Origin: a virus
DNA: 43,864 bases
Strand: one strand, 5' to 3'
IMG/VR virus record: IMGVR_UViG_3300028840_001326
Span: 1 to 43,864 of that record
The notes beneath the pieces are model-generated. The model was not told where the DNA came from. It ran no database searches and worked only from the letters and a program-made list of their open reading frames with translations. Below are positions 22,101 through 28,836 of this stretch, piece after piece. Positions within the stretch are counted from its first letter, which is position 1. The number at the start of each line of letters is the position of its first letter. Position numbers and translations under genes: made by a program.

Positions 22101-23111
22101 GAGGGGATAGAGATCAAGTTCTTACCCACGGATGGCGGGCTCTCTGAGCAACAGGGGCGAGCAATGGCGGGAACCGTGCGGGTCACTGTCCCCCAGAAGG
22201 TTGGAGAAGACGCGGTCCAGAAGGCCCTCGACATGGTGGAGGAGTTGGGCGTCTCGACCAAGCCACCCTCCGCGGCCTTCGAGGAGGCCCTCTACCTCCA
22301 CAGGGGCGTCTATATCAACAAGAAGGCGGACATGGCGTCCTATAAGGCCATCTGGGAAGACGAGACGATAACGGATGAGGAGCGGGTTGTTAAGCTCAAG
22401 GCGTGGATCAAGAAGCACATGGGGATAGACGTGGACGAGGTCCCCTCGTATGATCCACTTGGCAAGACCAAGCACGCGGACGGGAGCGGGTTCAGGGTCT
22501 GGGAACGGTGGGACCTCACCGCGGACGATATTAGACGGGAGATGCCGGACTACACGATCCAGCACACAACGGGAGGCCTTGACCAGAGTCCACAGGGGGC
22601 CGTTGCGCGTATGCTGAACGGCGTCCTGGATAGTGGTGGAGAGTTCACGTCCACAACGGGACGGATCCGGAAGGGCGTGTCCGTCTATCAGACGGGAGGG
22701 GCCTCGAGTAGTTCTGATGTGTCCACGGGCGGGGCTAATTTCTTCTTCACCAGGGTCCGCAGGGTGAACCAGACCAAGCAGACCTATGGAGTCTTCTTCC
22801 GTCCGTCCACGTTGTCCAGGCAGGATCTCCTAGCCTACCAGGGGGACAAGTTTGGACGACTGTCCGCAATGGCTCAACGGAAAACCTCTATTGCTGACTT
22901 CAAGGGAATGACCTCGAACGTATATAATGAGGCAGGGTTCAAGGAGGGCCTGAGCCTCTCGGATATAGACTTCATCCGCGTCAGGGCCTCAGAGAAGAAG
23001 GACGTTCTGGACGCGTTTCTCAGTAGAGGGATCACGGAACTCCCAGACGGGCGCAAGATCGAGGACGTGGTGATAACAGGAGCCAAGACGCCAACCTCGA
23101 GGAGCATATAG
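19098..23111 (+). CDS. Giant MuF head protein with kinase-like and putative ADP-ribosyltransferase-like regions
   Basis: The protein is 1337 residues; plain MuF proteins have about 250-500. Residues 1-300 form the SPP1gp7/MuF morphogenesis domain, with ARTEIIHAHAEG at 217, CPIC at 256 and HPNCRC at 279. A Pro-rich linker lies at about 461-502. Residues 503-755 look like a HipA/PI3-kinase-type fold: WLFK (Lys 545), DEAAYK (Glu 557), HVLDWMISNHDGH (Asp 628) and GIDKG (Asp 646). The end (about 1100-1337) has GGASSSSDVSTGGANFFFTR and NEAGFKEGLSLSDIDFI, reminiscent of ART-like phage domains. MuF toxins can be injected with DNA; activity here is inferred. Confidence 0.8.
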   Translation: MAKRRLALDPTRTTTLRARHVADITRRFKAVKKMVVEAVAVLDVFGLKPREPMVLEAAIPVANELPDPKAWAFTTDAQKVESFNSWLQNQINAEILSVDVQGDPWTAKYVEAAYKKGTVKAYADMHPEIMAKSPDYYKGSREQFLKSAFEQPERLSKLKLLYTRSYDELKGITAAMGQQVSRSLAGGLAAGQNPNVIARNMAKDIDGITNRRAKVLARTEIIHAHAEGQLDAFQEMKVEKIQVQAEWSTAGDDRVCPICEPLDETVYTIDEARELIPAHPNCRCAWIPAGVGEKKKGEPSKAAQEEAAKAEAEAQAAAQAAALAAQQVKIATENLYKTSAKTYVPVAAPQSYPEYLATMQAADEAYDAAVKAGVGPNILQAVGQELETKQQIFTSQLQGMKAAELKALAKETKLSHWQFANKQDFVTLMSDPDPKARAAVQAKIDEKFNIWKAKHAGKKYPKKKPAPPPPTPPPAAAPAPAIPSPPPTPPPPTPTPALPSFADVDAAWKKKAKPGEFTFQSRAQVGGAHSKEFWTDSAGDRWLFKPVHETFRAHGDEAAYKIQRLVDPDAIEVRFIELDGRAGSIQRWRTDLKSKIDFTGVDVTTITADELAQIQREHVLDWMISNHDGHAAQYVRATDGHVYGIDKGQLYKHLGEDRLSISYHPNSKYGADEPLYNTIFRAVKNGTVEVDPNEALKHIQEIEKLTDDEFLEIIDAYARGRFKRQTTARKQFLEMALERKRNLRNDFEAFYADVLDQPGFKFGDALPTHPEAVGDPRRALYGNSPEVAKRAEVAKSNGVPIAGDREDIEDLSLLVWEEIGETGNPQTALQFKVTRSGSDKIAATLRDELDSARAAAPSTANIHPEDTYWATVEKAAKTVGAHAEDGEYNVVTLEAMNQEYTNILEKLKTAKGDTKKMLEHYADAIEEIDKARAAGTAPAKKLTQYVVPTKAKRARRRSSMHARRDSGIEFKTATFKDGTGKIRASDPNRFSSNEAYTISTDEGIEIKFLPTDGGLSEQQGRAMAGTVRVTVPQKVGEDAVQKALDMVEELGVSTKPPSAAFEEALYLHRGVYINKKADMASYKAIWEDETITDEERVVKLKAWIKKHMGIDVDEVPSYDPLGKTKHADGSGFRVWERWDLTADDIRREMPDYTIQHTTGGLDQSPQGAVARMLNGVLDSGGEFTSTTGRIRKGVSVYQTGGASSSSDVSTGGANFFFTRVRRVNQTKQTYGVFFRPSTLSRQDLLAYQGDKFGRLSAMAQRKTSIADFKGMTSNVYNEAGFKEGLSLSDIDFIRVRASEKKDVLDAFLSRGITELPDGRKIEDVVITGAKTPTSRSI

Positions 23112-23497
23112 TGGGCAAGGTAGAAGACCGCGTGGAGGAGTTGCTGGAGCGTGGGGCCGTGATCCAGTTACTATTCCCTGATGACCCCATGCTATCCTTC
23201 ACCTTGGCGGGGGTGATCTGGGGAGAGGATCGGGGCGGGCGGTATATGAGATGGTCCGCGATCTTCCCGGAACACCAGGGCCACGTTCACGGGCTCTACT
23301 TCGACAAGGCGGAACTATCCCCAAGCGGGCGGGATGTTCTGTTCTACAAGGAGGGGAAGCTGATAGGCTCCGTTGTTCCATACGAGGAGGGGCCGATCCC
23401 CATAGACGAGGTGGAGGAGGCGTTGGTGGAGTGGAAGGCTCTGATGGACTACCCAGGCAAGGCGGAGGAGTTCGCCTACTTCCTAAGGACGGCATGA
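23111..23497 (+). CDS. Small acidic protein, possible immunity or chaperone partner of MuF
   Basis: The 128 residues start at a GTG sharing one base with the MuF stop. The sequence is acidic, alpha/beta in character, with WGEDRGGRYMRWSAIF and GHVHGLYFDKAEL. No family is known to me. Its size, acidity and place directly behind a polymorphic-toxin-like C-terminus are those of immunity proteins, but nothing in the sequence proves it. Confidence 0.7.
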   Translation: MGKVEDRVEELLERGAVIQLLFPDDPMLSFTLAGVIWGEDRGGRYMRWSAIFPEHQGHVHGLYFDKAELSPSGRDVLFYKEGKLIGSVVPYEEGPIPIDEVEEALVEWKALMDYPGKAEEFAYFLRTA

Positions 23498-23836
23498 ATG
23501 AAGCTCAGGTATATGATCGAGTACACGCTGGAGAACGGCCAATACAAGCCCATCGGGGTCTGGATCCAAGGCCCAGGCCCAGGCCTGGACGTTGTCATCG
23601 AGTTTCTCCCAGGCAACCAGGCGGCGGCAGAGGACGCGGACTGGGTCCTCAATCGCCTCGTGGAGCAGGGCGCCACGTCGCTCCCGGAGGACTTCCTCGA
23701 GTACCACCTGGAGACCATGTCCCCATACATTGGGACGCGTGGGCCGATCCAGACCACGGAAGACTATGACACCGCGGAGGAAGCAGCCGCGGCAGTTCTC
23801 GAGAGGATCAGGAATGCCCAGGGTGCGGTTGCGTGA
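23498..23836 (+). CDS. Small acidic protein, second candidate partner
   Basis: This 112-residue protein starts directly at the base after the previous stop. The N-terminal 40 residues look beta-rich (YMIEYTLENGQY, GVWIQGPGPGLDVVIEFLPG); the C-terminal half is helical and acidic. Function unknown. It could be another immunity-type or head accessory protein. It overlaps the next small membrane protein gene. Confidence 0.68.
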   Translation: MKLRYMIEYTLENGQYKPIGVWIQGPGPGLDVVIEFLPGNQAAAEDADWVLNRLVEQGATSLPEDFLEYHLETMSPYIGTRGPIQTTEDYDTAEEAAAAVLERIRNAQGAVA

Positions 23837-23942
23837 TCTCGTCTATTATTTGACGCTCCTCGTGGTTGGCTACATCCTGGAGTTGTGGCGGAAGTTGCGA
23901 AGGAGGAGAGGTGGGACCCGTGGACTACAGCCACGAGTATGA
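23814..23942 (+). CDS. 42-residue membrane peptide
   Basis: MPRVRLRDL is followed by a hydrophobic stretch at about residues 10-22 and a strongly basic tail (RKLRRRRGG). It overlaps the previous gene by 23 bases and the next by 32, in a third frame. One membrane span with positive flanks is the pattern of pinholin-like or toxin-like peptides. Short length makes it less certain. Confidence 0.45.
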   Translation: MPRVRLRDLVYYLTLLVVGYILELWRKLRRRRGGTRGLQPRV

Positions 23943-24126
23943 GGAGGAGTGGCTCTACGATCTCCGCTGGTGGGAGGGCTTGGCCCTCGTGGTTGGGCTT
24001 GTGGTCCTCGCGGTAGTTTGCTTGTGTCTTGCGCCTTATGTCTTGTGGGTGGACTGGTGGAGGGAGAGTTCCGCGGGATGGTCCCGCGAGAAGAAGACCC
24101 TGGAGAGGGAAGGAGGCGGAGAATGA
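23911..24126 (+). CDS. Small single-pass membrane protein, possible holin
   Basis: This 71-residue protein starts at GTG 23911, four bases after AGGAGG; GTG 23920 is an alternative. A long hydrophobic span covers about residues 21-46, between a Trp/Glu-rich N-terminus and a charged C-terminus. It overlaps the lipoprotein gene by ATGA. A holin or spanin partner is a reasonable guess because a lipoprotein follows. Confidence 0.62.
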   Translation: MGPVDYSHEYEEEWLYDLRWWEGLALVVGLVVLAVVCLCLAPYVLWVDWWRESSAGWSREKKTLEREGGGE

Positions 24127-24524
24127 GGAAGGTCCTGTCCGTGCTGTTGGTGGTGGTGATCGCGTGGATGAGTGGAGGCTGTTCCACTGTCATGGGCCAC
24201 TATGCCCAGAAGAATCTCAACGCCACGGAGATCGCGAAGGCATACTATGATCAGGACAAGGTCTACAAGCCCATGGAGATCACTGGATTGGCCTCCGTGA
24301 CGCTCCAGGCGGCAGAAGGGAAGGAACTCACGATCACGCTATCCTCCCAACTCGAGCCGCTCCAGATCCTCCCGCGGCATCCATCTGCTCTCCAGGCCCT
24401 TGGCGATCTGCTCCTCAAGGCTGGAGGCGTGGCGGCGGCGGCCTACGTTGGCGGGGAACTCGTTGGGGCTGTCAATGATCCCGCTGTTGTAACGAAGGAA
24501 GTCCCTGTGATCATTCGCCCATAG
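24123..24524 (+). CDS. Lipoprotein with atypical lipobox
   Basis: In this 133-residue protein a basic start (MRK), a hydrophobic run and MSGGC at residues 16-20 make a lipoprotein signal, though Ser rather than Leu/Val stands at -3. The mature part is alpha/beta and ends in a strand-rich tail (VVTKEVPVIIRP). It has a Gly/Ala-rich hydrophobic stretch (about 104-119) that could embed in membrane. It may act at the envelope in lysis (outer spanin-like) or in superinfection exclusion. ATG 24123 is chosen over the longer open frame because of the ATGA overlap. Confidence 0.68.
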   Translation: MRKVLSVLLVVVIAWMSGGCSTVMGHYAQKNLNATEIAKAYYDQDKVYKPMEITGLASVTLQAAEGKELTITLSSQLEPLQILPRHPSALQALGDLLLKAGGVAAAAYVGGELVGAVNDPAVVTKEVPVIIRP

Positions 24525-24534
24525 GAGGGACCTT

Positions 24535-25302
24535 ATGAGGTACGTCATCAGCGATACCCACTACGCGGATCCGGACAGTTGGTGGGCGGGCCTGGACGAG
24601 TTCGCGAGCAAGCACGGCGGGGAGACGGTGGTGGCGGGGGACTTCGCTCATTGGAGTTTCCAGCCCCTCGCCTCCCTCCAGGACATATCCCCATTTGAGC
24701 GCGTGGTCCCTGGGAACCATGATGCCGCCCTGATCGGGTGCGAGCTCCTGAACTACCACGATGAGGAGGTCCTGATCCTGGACGAGGGGAAGCAACTCGT
24801 GACCCATGGCCACAACGCGGATCCAGTCTGGAACGGCGAGGGCGGGAAATGGCTCAACGCGAAGCGGCGGGTGGGGCGGTTCCTGCTCGCCATCGGCTAC
24901 CGTTGGGAGCGCCCAGGCCGCCCAGATCCGGACAAGCTTCTCCGGGCGGTCAAATGGACCCATGACAAGCTGATCCCTCGAGGTTGGCACGTTGACAAGC
25001 CCCACAGGTACATAGACCACGCGGAGGCCTTGGCCCGCGAGCATGGCGCGGACATCATCATAATGGGGCATACTCACCGCCCAGGCGTCTGGAAGCGTTG
25101 GTTGGCGGACGAGAATAGAGAACTCTATATCGTCAACGTGGGGGCTTGGGTCCCGCTCAACCAGTCCTGGAGAGTCCACTTGGGCTCCCAGGTTGGTCCG
25201 CTCATGAGGGTGGAGGACGTTCCGTGCTGCGTTTGGGACCTCGAGAAGCGGAAGCTTCTGAGGTGGGACGGTTACGACTTGCGAGAGATGGAGGGGAGGT
25301 AG
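24535..25302 (+). CDS. Calcineurin-like metallophosphoesterase
   Basis: This 255-residue protein shows all metal motifs of the family: SDTH (residues 6-9), GDFAHW (about 36), GNHDA (about 62), THGH (about 88) and GHTHRP (about 174). The spacing resembles small two-metal enzymes such as LpxH or cyclic-nucleotide phosphodiesterases. Substrate is unknown. In phages such enzymes may break host signalling nucleotides or process nucleic-acid ends. It is embedded between head genes, after the lipoprotein gene and 10 bases from it. The start has TAGGAGGGACC upstream. Confidence 0.85.
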   Translation: MRYVISDTHYADPDSWWAGLDEFASKHGGETVVAGDFAHWSFQPLASLQDISPFERVVPGNHDAALIGCELLNYHDEEVLILDEGKQLVTHGHNADPVWNGEGGKWLNAKRRVGRFLLAIGYRWERPGRPDPDKLLRAVKWTHDKLIPRGWHVDKPHRYIDHAEALAREHGADIIIMGHTHRPGVWKRWLADENRELYIVNVGAWVPLNQSWRVHLGSQVGPLMRVEDVPCCVWDLEKRKLLRWDGYDLREMEGR

Positions 25303-25303
25303 A

Positions 25304-25495
25304 ATGCCGCGATCCCCTGAGAGGCTGGAGCAACAGAAGGCGGAGAGGGAGTGGGTGGAGAGCATTCTGGCCTCCGCCCAGAGCCGCGAGTGGTTCGGGA
25401 CGATCACAATAGAGATGAAACGCGGGAGGATTCACCTCCTGGTAAACAGGGAGACCCTGAAGCCTCCGCCCTCATGTGCGGGCGTGGGGACTTGA
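25304..25495 (+). CDS. Small hypothetical protein
   Basis: This 63-residue protein follows the phosphoesterase by one base, with GGGGAGG upstream. The N-terminal half is a charged helix, and the second half has two short strands (FGTITIEM, RIHLLVN). No family is recognised. It is the last gene before a promoter-like sequence and a strong terminator. Confidence 0.6.
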   Translation: MPRSPERLEQQKAEREWVESILASAQSREWFGTITIEMKRGRIHLLVNRETLKPPPSCAGVGT

Positions 25496-25520
25496 CATGG
25501 GAAACGCTACAGGCTAGGCT
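25492..25520 (+). promoter_or_regulatory. Possible promoter upstream of the capsid operon
   Basis: A consensus TTGACA at 25492-25497 lies 17 bases before TAGGCT (25515-25520), a weak -10 that keeps the key T, A and final T. Any transcript would start near 25527 and meet a strong hairpin terminator within 60 bases. Confidence 0.35.
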
Positions 25521-25549
25521 AGACCCGCAGATGTAGGAGCCCCACCAGG

Positions 25550-25582
25550 AAGGGACCACGTCAGGAGGCGCGGTCCCTTTTT
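25550..25582 (+). terminator. Intrinsic terminator (or attenuator) before the capsid operon
   Basis: AAGGGACC at 25550-25557 pairs with GGTCCCTT at 25572-25579, enclosing a 14-base loop, and five U follow (25578-25582). It is the best canonical terminator in the window. It lies 16 bases before the protease/scaffold gene, so it separates portal/MuF transcription from the capsid genes unless read-through or antitermination occurs. Confidence 0.85.
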
Positions 25583-25597
25583 GCGTTGGAGGTCTTA

Positions 25598-27133
25598 ATG
25601 GCGGACGATCCCAGGCAGATCCTGATCAACGAGGGGGAGACGGACACCAGGGAGCAGTTCTCCTCGATCACCTTGAACCTCGAGGCGAACAAGGCGGCGA
25701 TCCGTCACGATAGAATGGAGGGGCGGGATCACCTCGTGGTCCCGTGCGTAATGATGACCACGGGAGTCCACAAGGGCTCCCAGGGGGCTCTCTACTACCC
25801 GGAGGAGGAACTCTCCAAGACGCCCGCGGTCTGGAACGGGAAGCCCGTTGTGGTCTACCATCCGCAACTGAACGGCGCGGCGGTCTCTGCGTGCGATCCG
25901 ACGATCTACGACAAGCAGAAAATAGGCGAACTCATGAACACCCACTGGGACGAGGACGGTGGGCGGCTCAGGACGGAATGCTGGATCGAGGAGGACAAGA
26001 CCAGGGAGGTGGATGATCGCGTCCTAGAGGCCCTCGAGGAAGGGCGAATGATGGAGGTCTCCACGGGGCTGTTCTCGGATAACGCCTACGGCGAGGGGGA
26101 GTGGAACGGGGAGGCCTATCAAGCCACGGCGAGGAACTACAGGCCCGATCACCTCGCGGTCCTGCCTGATCGCATTGGAGCCTGTTCCATTGAGGATGGC
26201 GCGGGACTCCTGCGGAACCAGGAGGGCGTTCAGGAGGTCAAGGACAAGCTGAAGGGGTGGGTGGAGGACGGTCTGGACATGGCCCTCCAGGAGGCCCTCG
26301 AGGAGGCGGTCCAGAACCAGGCAAGGAAGACGGATGATGGGCGGCTCTATCCTGCGGCGGCTTACGCCTACGTTCCGGACCCCAGGAAGCCCTCCACCTG
26401 GAAGCTCAGACTGTGGGAGACGCCCGACAAGAAGGAAACTCCAGCCCAGATTGGAAGGGCTGTTGCTGCGTTGGGGAAGGGGTTCAGGGGCCAACGGGTC
26501 CAACTGCCTACCAACGCGATAAACGCTGTTAAGGCCAAGATCAGGGCCGCTTGGCGGCGGGTCAACCCTGGGAAGGCGGCGGCAGATATGCCGCGGGTAT
26601 TGAGAAATGAGAAGGAGGATGGCATGGACTGGAAGGATCTCGTGGACGATCTGATCGCCAACGAGGAGAGCCCCTGGTCTGAAGATGACAGGGAGAAGCT
26701 CATGGCGTTGGAGGGAAGCTTGGGCAACCTCCAGGAGGAGGCGGCGGACGAGGAGAAGGAGGAGACGGGCGAAGGCGAAGGCGAGGAGACCACGCCCAAC
26801 CAGAACGAGGGGGAGCCCGTGACCTTGGCGGAGTTCCTCGTCAACGCGTCCCCAGAGGATCGGGACGCCTTCGAGGAGATGAAGAGAGCCCACGATCTCC
26901 AGAAGACCACGGTGATCGAGCAGATCACGGCCAACGAGAAGAATCCCTTCTCCAAGGAGCAACTCCAGGCCAAGAAGTTGGACGAGTTGCGGCAGTTGGC
27001 GGTCCTCGCGGAGGGATCGCCAAAGTCCGCGAGCAAGCCCAACTACAGCGGCCAAGGGCAGACAGCCCCAAGTACCAACCAGGGCGGAGAAGCGGCTCTG
27101 GTGGCTCCCACGCTGTCATTCGAGAAGGAATAG
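25598..27133 (+). CDS. Prohead protease (DUF2213) fused to scaffold
   Basis: In this 511-residue protein residues 20-200 match DUF2213-type prohead proteases: VPCVMMTTGVHKG, GKPVVVYHP, MEVSTGLFSDN and NYRPDHLAVLPDRIGACS, the last two holding the likely Ser and His of the active site. A DUF6582-like block follows (about 245-340: KTDDGRLYPAAAYAYVPDP..., TWKLRLWETPDKKETPAQIG). After residue 340 come acidic Glu/Gln-rich coiled-coil segments that fit a scaffold removed on maturation. ATG 25598 has GGAGG at 25587-25591; the upstream TTG at 25586 is not used. Confidence 0.82.
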   Translation: MADDPRQILINEGETDTREQFSSITLNLEANKAAIRHDRMEGRDHLVVPCVMMTTGVHKGSQGALYYPEEELSKTPAVWNGKPVVVYHPQLNGAAVSACDPTIYDKQKIGELMNTHWDEDGGRLRTECWIEEDKTREVDDRVLEALEEGRMMEVSTGLFSDNAYGEGEWNGEAYQATARNYRPDHLAVLPDRIGACSIEDGAGLLRNQEGVQEVKDKLKGWVEDGLDMALQEALEEAVQNQARKTDDGRLYPAAAYAYVPDPRKPSTWKLRLWETPDKKETPAQIGRAVAALGKGFRGQRVQLPTNAINAVKAKIRAAWRRVNPGKAAADMPRVLRNEKEDGMDWKDLVDDLIANEESPWSEDDREKLMALEGSLGNLQEEAADEEKEETGEGEGEETTPNQNEGEPVTLAEFLVNASPEDRDAFEEMKRAHDLQKTTVIEQITANEKNPFSKEQLQAKKLDELRQLAVLAEGSPKSASKPNYSGQGQTAPSTNQGGEAALVAPTLSFEKE

Positions 27134-27192
27134 CTGGACGTTGACCAAGGCAAATCCTCGAGCCCCAGGCTCCAGGACAGAAGGAGGAAGAC

Positions 27193-27639
27193 ATGAGTAC
27201 AGACAACAGGATCCACCTCGTGGGAGAGTGGAGGCGAGAAGAAGCAGCCGCCGCCGGGACCATTTCGCCCGGGATGCTGATCGAGGAGGACAGCAACGGG
27301 GAGTTCCAGGCCCACTCGACTGAGGGCGGGACCGCCATGAGACTCGTGGCCGTGGAGGACGCCCTCCAGGGGAACACCATCGATGACGACTACTCCGCGG
27401 ACGATCTCGTGAGCGCGAACGTGGAGCAGCCGGGGAACGAGGTCCAGATGTACCTCAAGGCGGGCGAGAATGTGGCCATTGGCGCCGATCTGATCAGCGC
27501 GGGTGATGGTACGCTGATCGCGGACGGGAGCGAGGACTCCCTGACGACGGTCCTCCAGAGGATCGGCAAGGCAAGGGAGGCCCTCGATCTGAGCGGCTCC
27601 TTGGCCGTGAACACCCTCATCCGGGTAATGCTCTACTAG
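27193..27639 (+). CDS. Capsid decoration/stabilising protein
   Basis: This 148-residue protein has the pattern of beta-tulip-like decoration proteins found between protease and capsid genes: AGTISPGMLIE, MRLVAVEDALQGNTIDDDYSADD, GENVAIGADLISAGDGTL and a final strand NTLIRVML. It should bind the outside of the shell at three-fold sites. AAGGAGG lies 9 bases before the ATG. Identification is by pattern and position. Confidence 0.75.
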   Translation: MSTDNRIHLVGEWRREEAAAAGTISPGMLIEEDSNGEFQAHSTEGGTAMRLVAVEDALQGNTIDDDYSADDLVSANVEQPGNEVQMYLKAGENVAIGADLISAGDGTLIADGSEDSLTTVLQRIGKAREALDLSGSLAVNTLIRVMLY

Positions 27640-27685
27640 GGAGATCCGTTGGGTCCACGGACCTGAACAAGGAAAGGAAGCAAAC

Positions 27686-28750
27686 ATGGAAAACGATTTC
27701 ATTCTGAACGGGCAGGCTAGCGGAGACGTAGCCTCGAGGCTGCTCAAGGCTGGAATGGATCCCCACGTTCTGCGGCCCTGGGAGGGCGAGGATGGGCGGT
27801 CCTATTTGGCCGTGAACGAGGGCGGGGAGCGCGTGGCGCGGCCCGTGAACAACGCAACGGCCACCCTCAGGAAGGACGACTGGATCCAGTTGGACTCCGC
27901 GGTGGTGAAGGTTGCCAAGGAGCGGCTGAAGGCCGTGGCAGACCTCCGCGGGATGGGCCTCACCTACAGCATTCCCAACGGAATGGGGAAGACGGTCCTA
28001 CAGACGGAGACCCAGTCCGACATTTCTGAGGCGATCATCAGCATGGACGGGATGAGGAAGTCCGCGGCGGATCGGCCCGTTTTCGAGCTGAACAACCTCC
28101 CCCTCCCGATCATTCACAAGGACTTCGACTTCTCTCTCCGTCAGGTCCAGACCTCAAGGAACAACGGGAGCCCAATCGACACCACCACGGCGGAGCTCGC
28201 AGGGCGCAGGGTGGCAGAGGAAGCGGAGAAGCTTCTCCTGGGGACCTCTGGGACCTACGCCTACGGCGGCGGGACGATCTATGGGTATGTGAACTTCCCG
28301 CAGAGGATCACCTACTCCATGGCGGATCCCACGGACTCGACATGGACGCCCGCGGACACCGTCCAGGATGTCCTCAACATGAGGCTCGACGCACAACAGG
28401 CCTTCCACTATGGGCCTTATCGACTGTACGCGAGCCTTCCCTGGGACGTGTACCTGGATGACGACTACAGCGACCAGAAGGGGGACAATACCCTGAGGGA
28501 TCGGCTGAAGATGATCCAGGGAATCCAGGACGTTGTCACGCTGGACTACCTCTCCACCACAGACTACGTCATGCTGTTGGTCCAGATGACCAGCGACGTG
28601 GTCCGCGAGGTGATCGGCATGGATATAACCACGGTTCAATGGGAGACCCATGGTGGGATGCAACTGAACTTCAAGGTTATGGCCATAATGGTCCCTCAGC
28701 TTCGAGCAGACCAGAACGGCAACTCCGGAATCGTACACGGCACCGTCTAG
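27686..28750 (+). CDS. Major capsid protein, encapsulin/linocin-like HK97 fold
   Basis: This 354-residue protein resembles the encapsulin (linocin M18-like) branch of HK97-fold shells. Features include VARPVNNATATLRKDDWIQLD near residue 50, a long spine helix region (AGRRVAEEAEKLLLGTSGTYAYGG) and a domain with VVTLDYLSTTDYVMLLV then the C-terminal QLNFKVMAIMVPQLRADQNGNSGIVHGTV. Such capsid proteins lack a long N-terminal delta domain, matching the presence of a separate scaffold. It is the main head gene and is followed by a GC-rich hairpin. Confidence 0.88.
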   Translation: MENDFILNGQASGDVASRLLKAGMDPHVLRPWEGEDGRSYLAVNEGGERVARPVNNATATLRKDDWIQLDSAVVKVAKERLKAVADLRGMGLTYSIPNGMGKTVLQTETQSDISEAIISMDGMRKSAADRPVFELNNLPLPIIHKDFDFSLRQVQTSRNNGSPIDTTTAELAGRRVAEEAEKLLLGTSGTYAYGGGTIYGYVNFPQRITYSMADPTDSTWTPADTVQDVLNMRLDAQQAFHYGPYRLYASLPWDVYLDDDYSDQKGDNTLRDRLKMIQGIQDVVTLDYLSTTDYVMLLVQMTSDVVREVIGMDITTVQWETHGGMQLNFKVMAIMVPQLRADQNGNSGIVHGTV

Positions 28751-28775
28751 CGCGTTGTCTGTGACCGGCACAGGT

Positions 28776-28806
28776 AGGGGGGGCAGGGCTCCAGGCCCTC
28801 CCCCCT
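28776..28806 (+). terminator. Strong GC hairpin after the capsid gene, no U run
   Basis: AGGGGGGG with an inner AGGGC (28776-28789) pairs with GCCCT plus CCCCCCT (28795-28806), with a small bulge and a 5-base loop. The next bases are not U-rich. It may be a partial terminator or an RNA-stabilising 3' hairpin that raises capsid mRNA relative to the downstream genes. Confidence 0.5.
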
Positions 28807-28836
28807 GCCCGTGACTCCCAGAGGGAAGGAGCGGCC

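Noticed and set aside
25598-25600. TTG at 25586 as start of the protease/scaffold gene
   Set aside because: It would lie upstream of the GGAGG that is well spaced for ATG 25598.
26024-27055. A 343-codon open frame on the - strand
   Set aside because: It is the mirror of the protease/scaffold gene. High GC with purine-rich codons keeps the opposite strand open, and no motif or ribosome site supports it. The same holds for other - strand frames such as 19575-20285 and 27043-27747.
27653-27664. GGTCC-AC-GGACC as a hairpin before the capsid gene
   Set aside because: The two-base loop cannot close properly; likely a chance palindrome.
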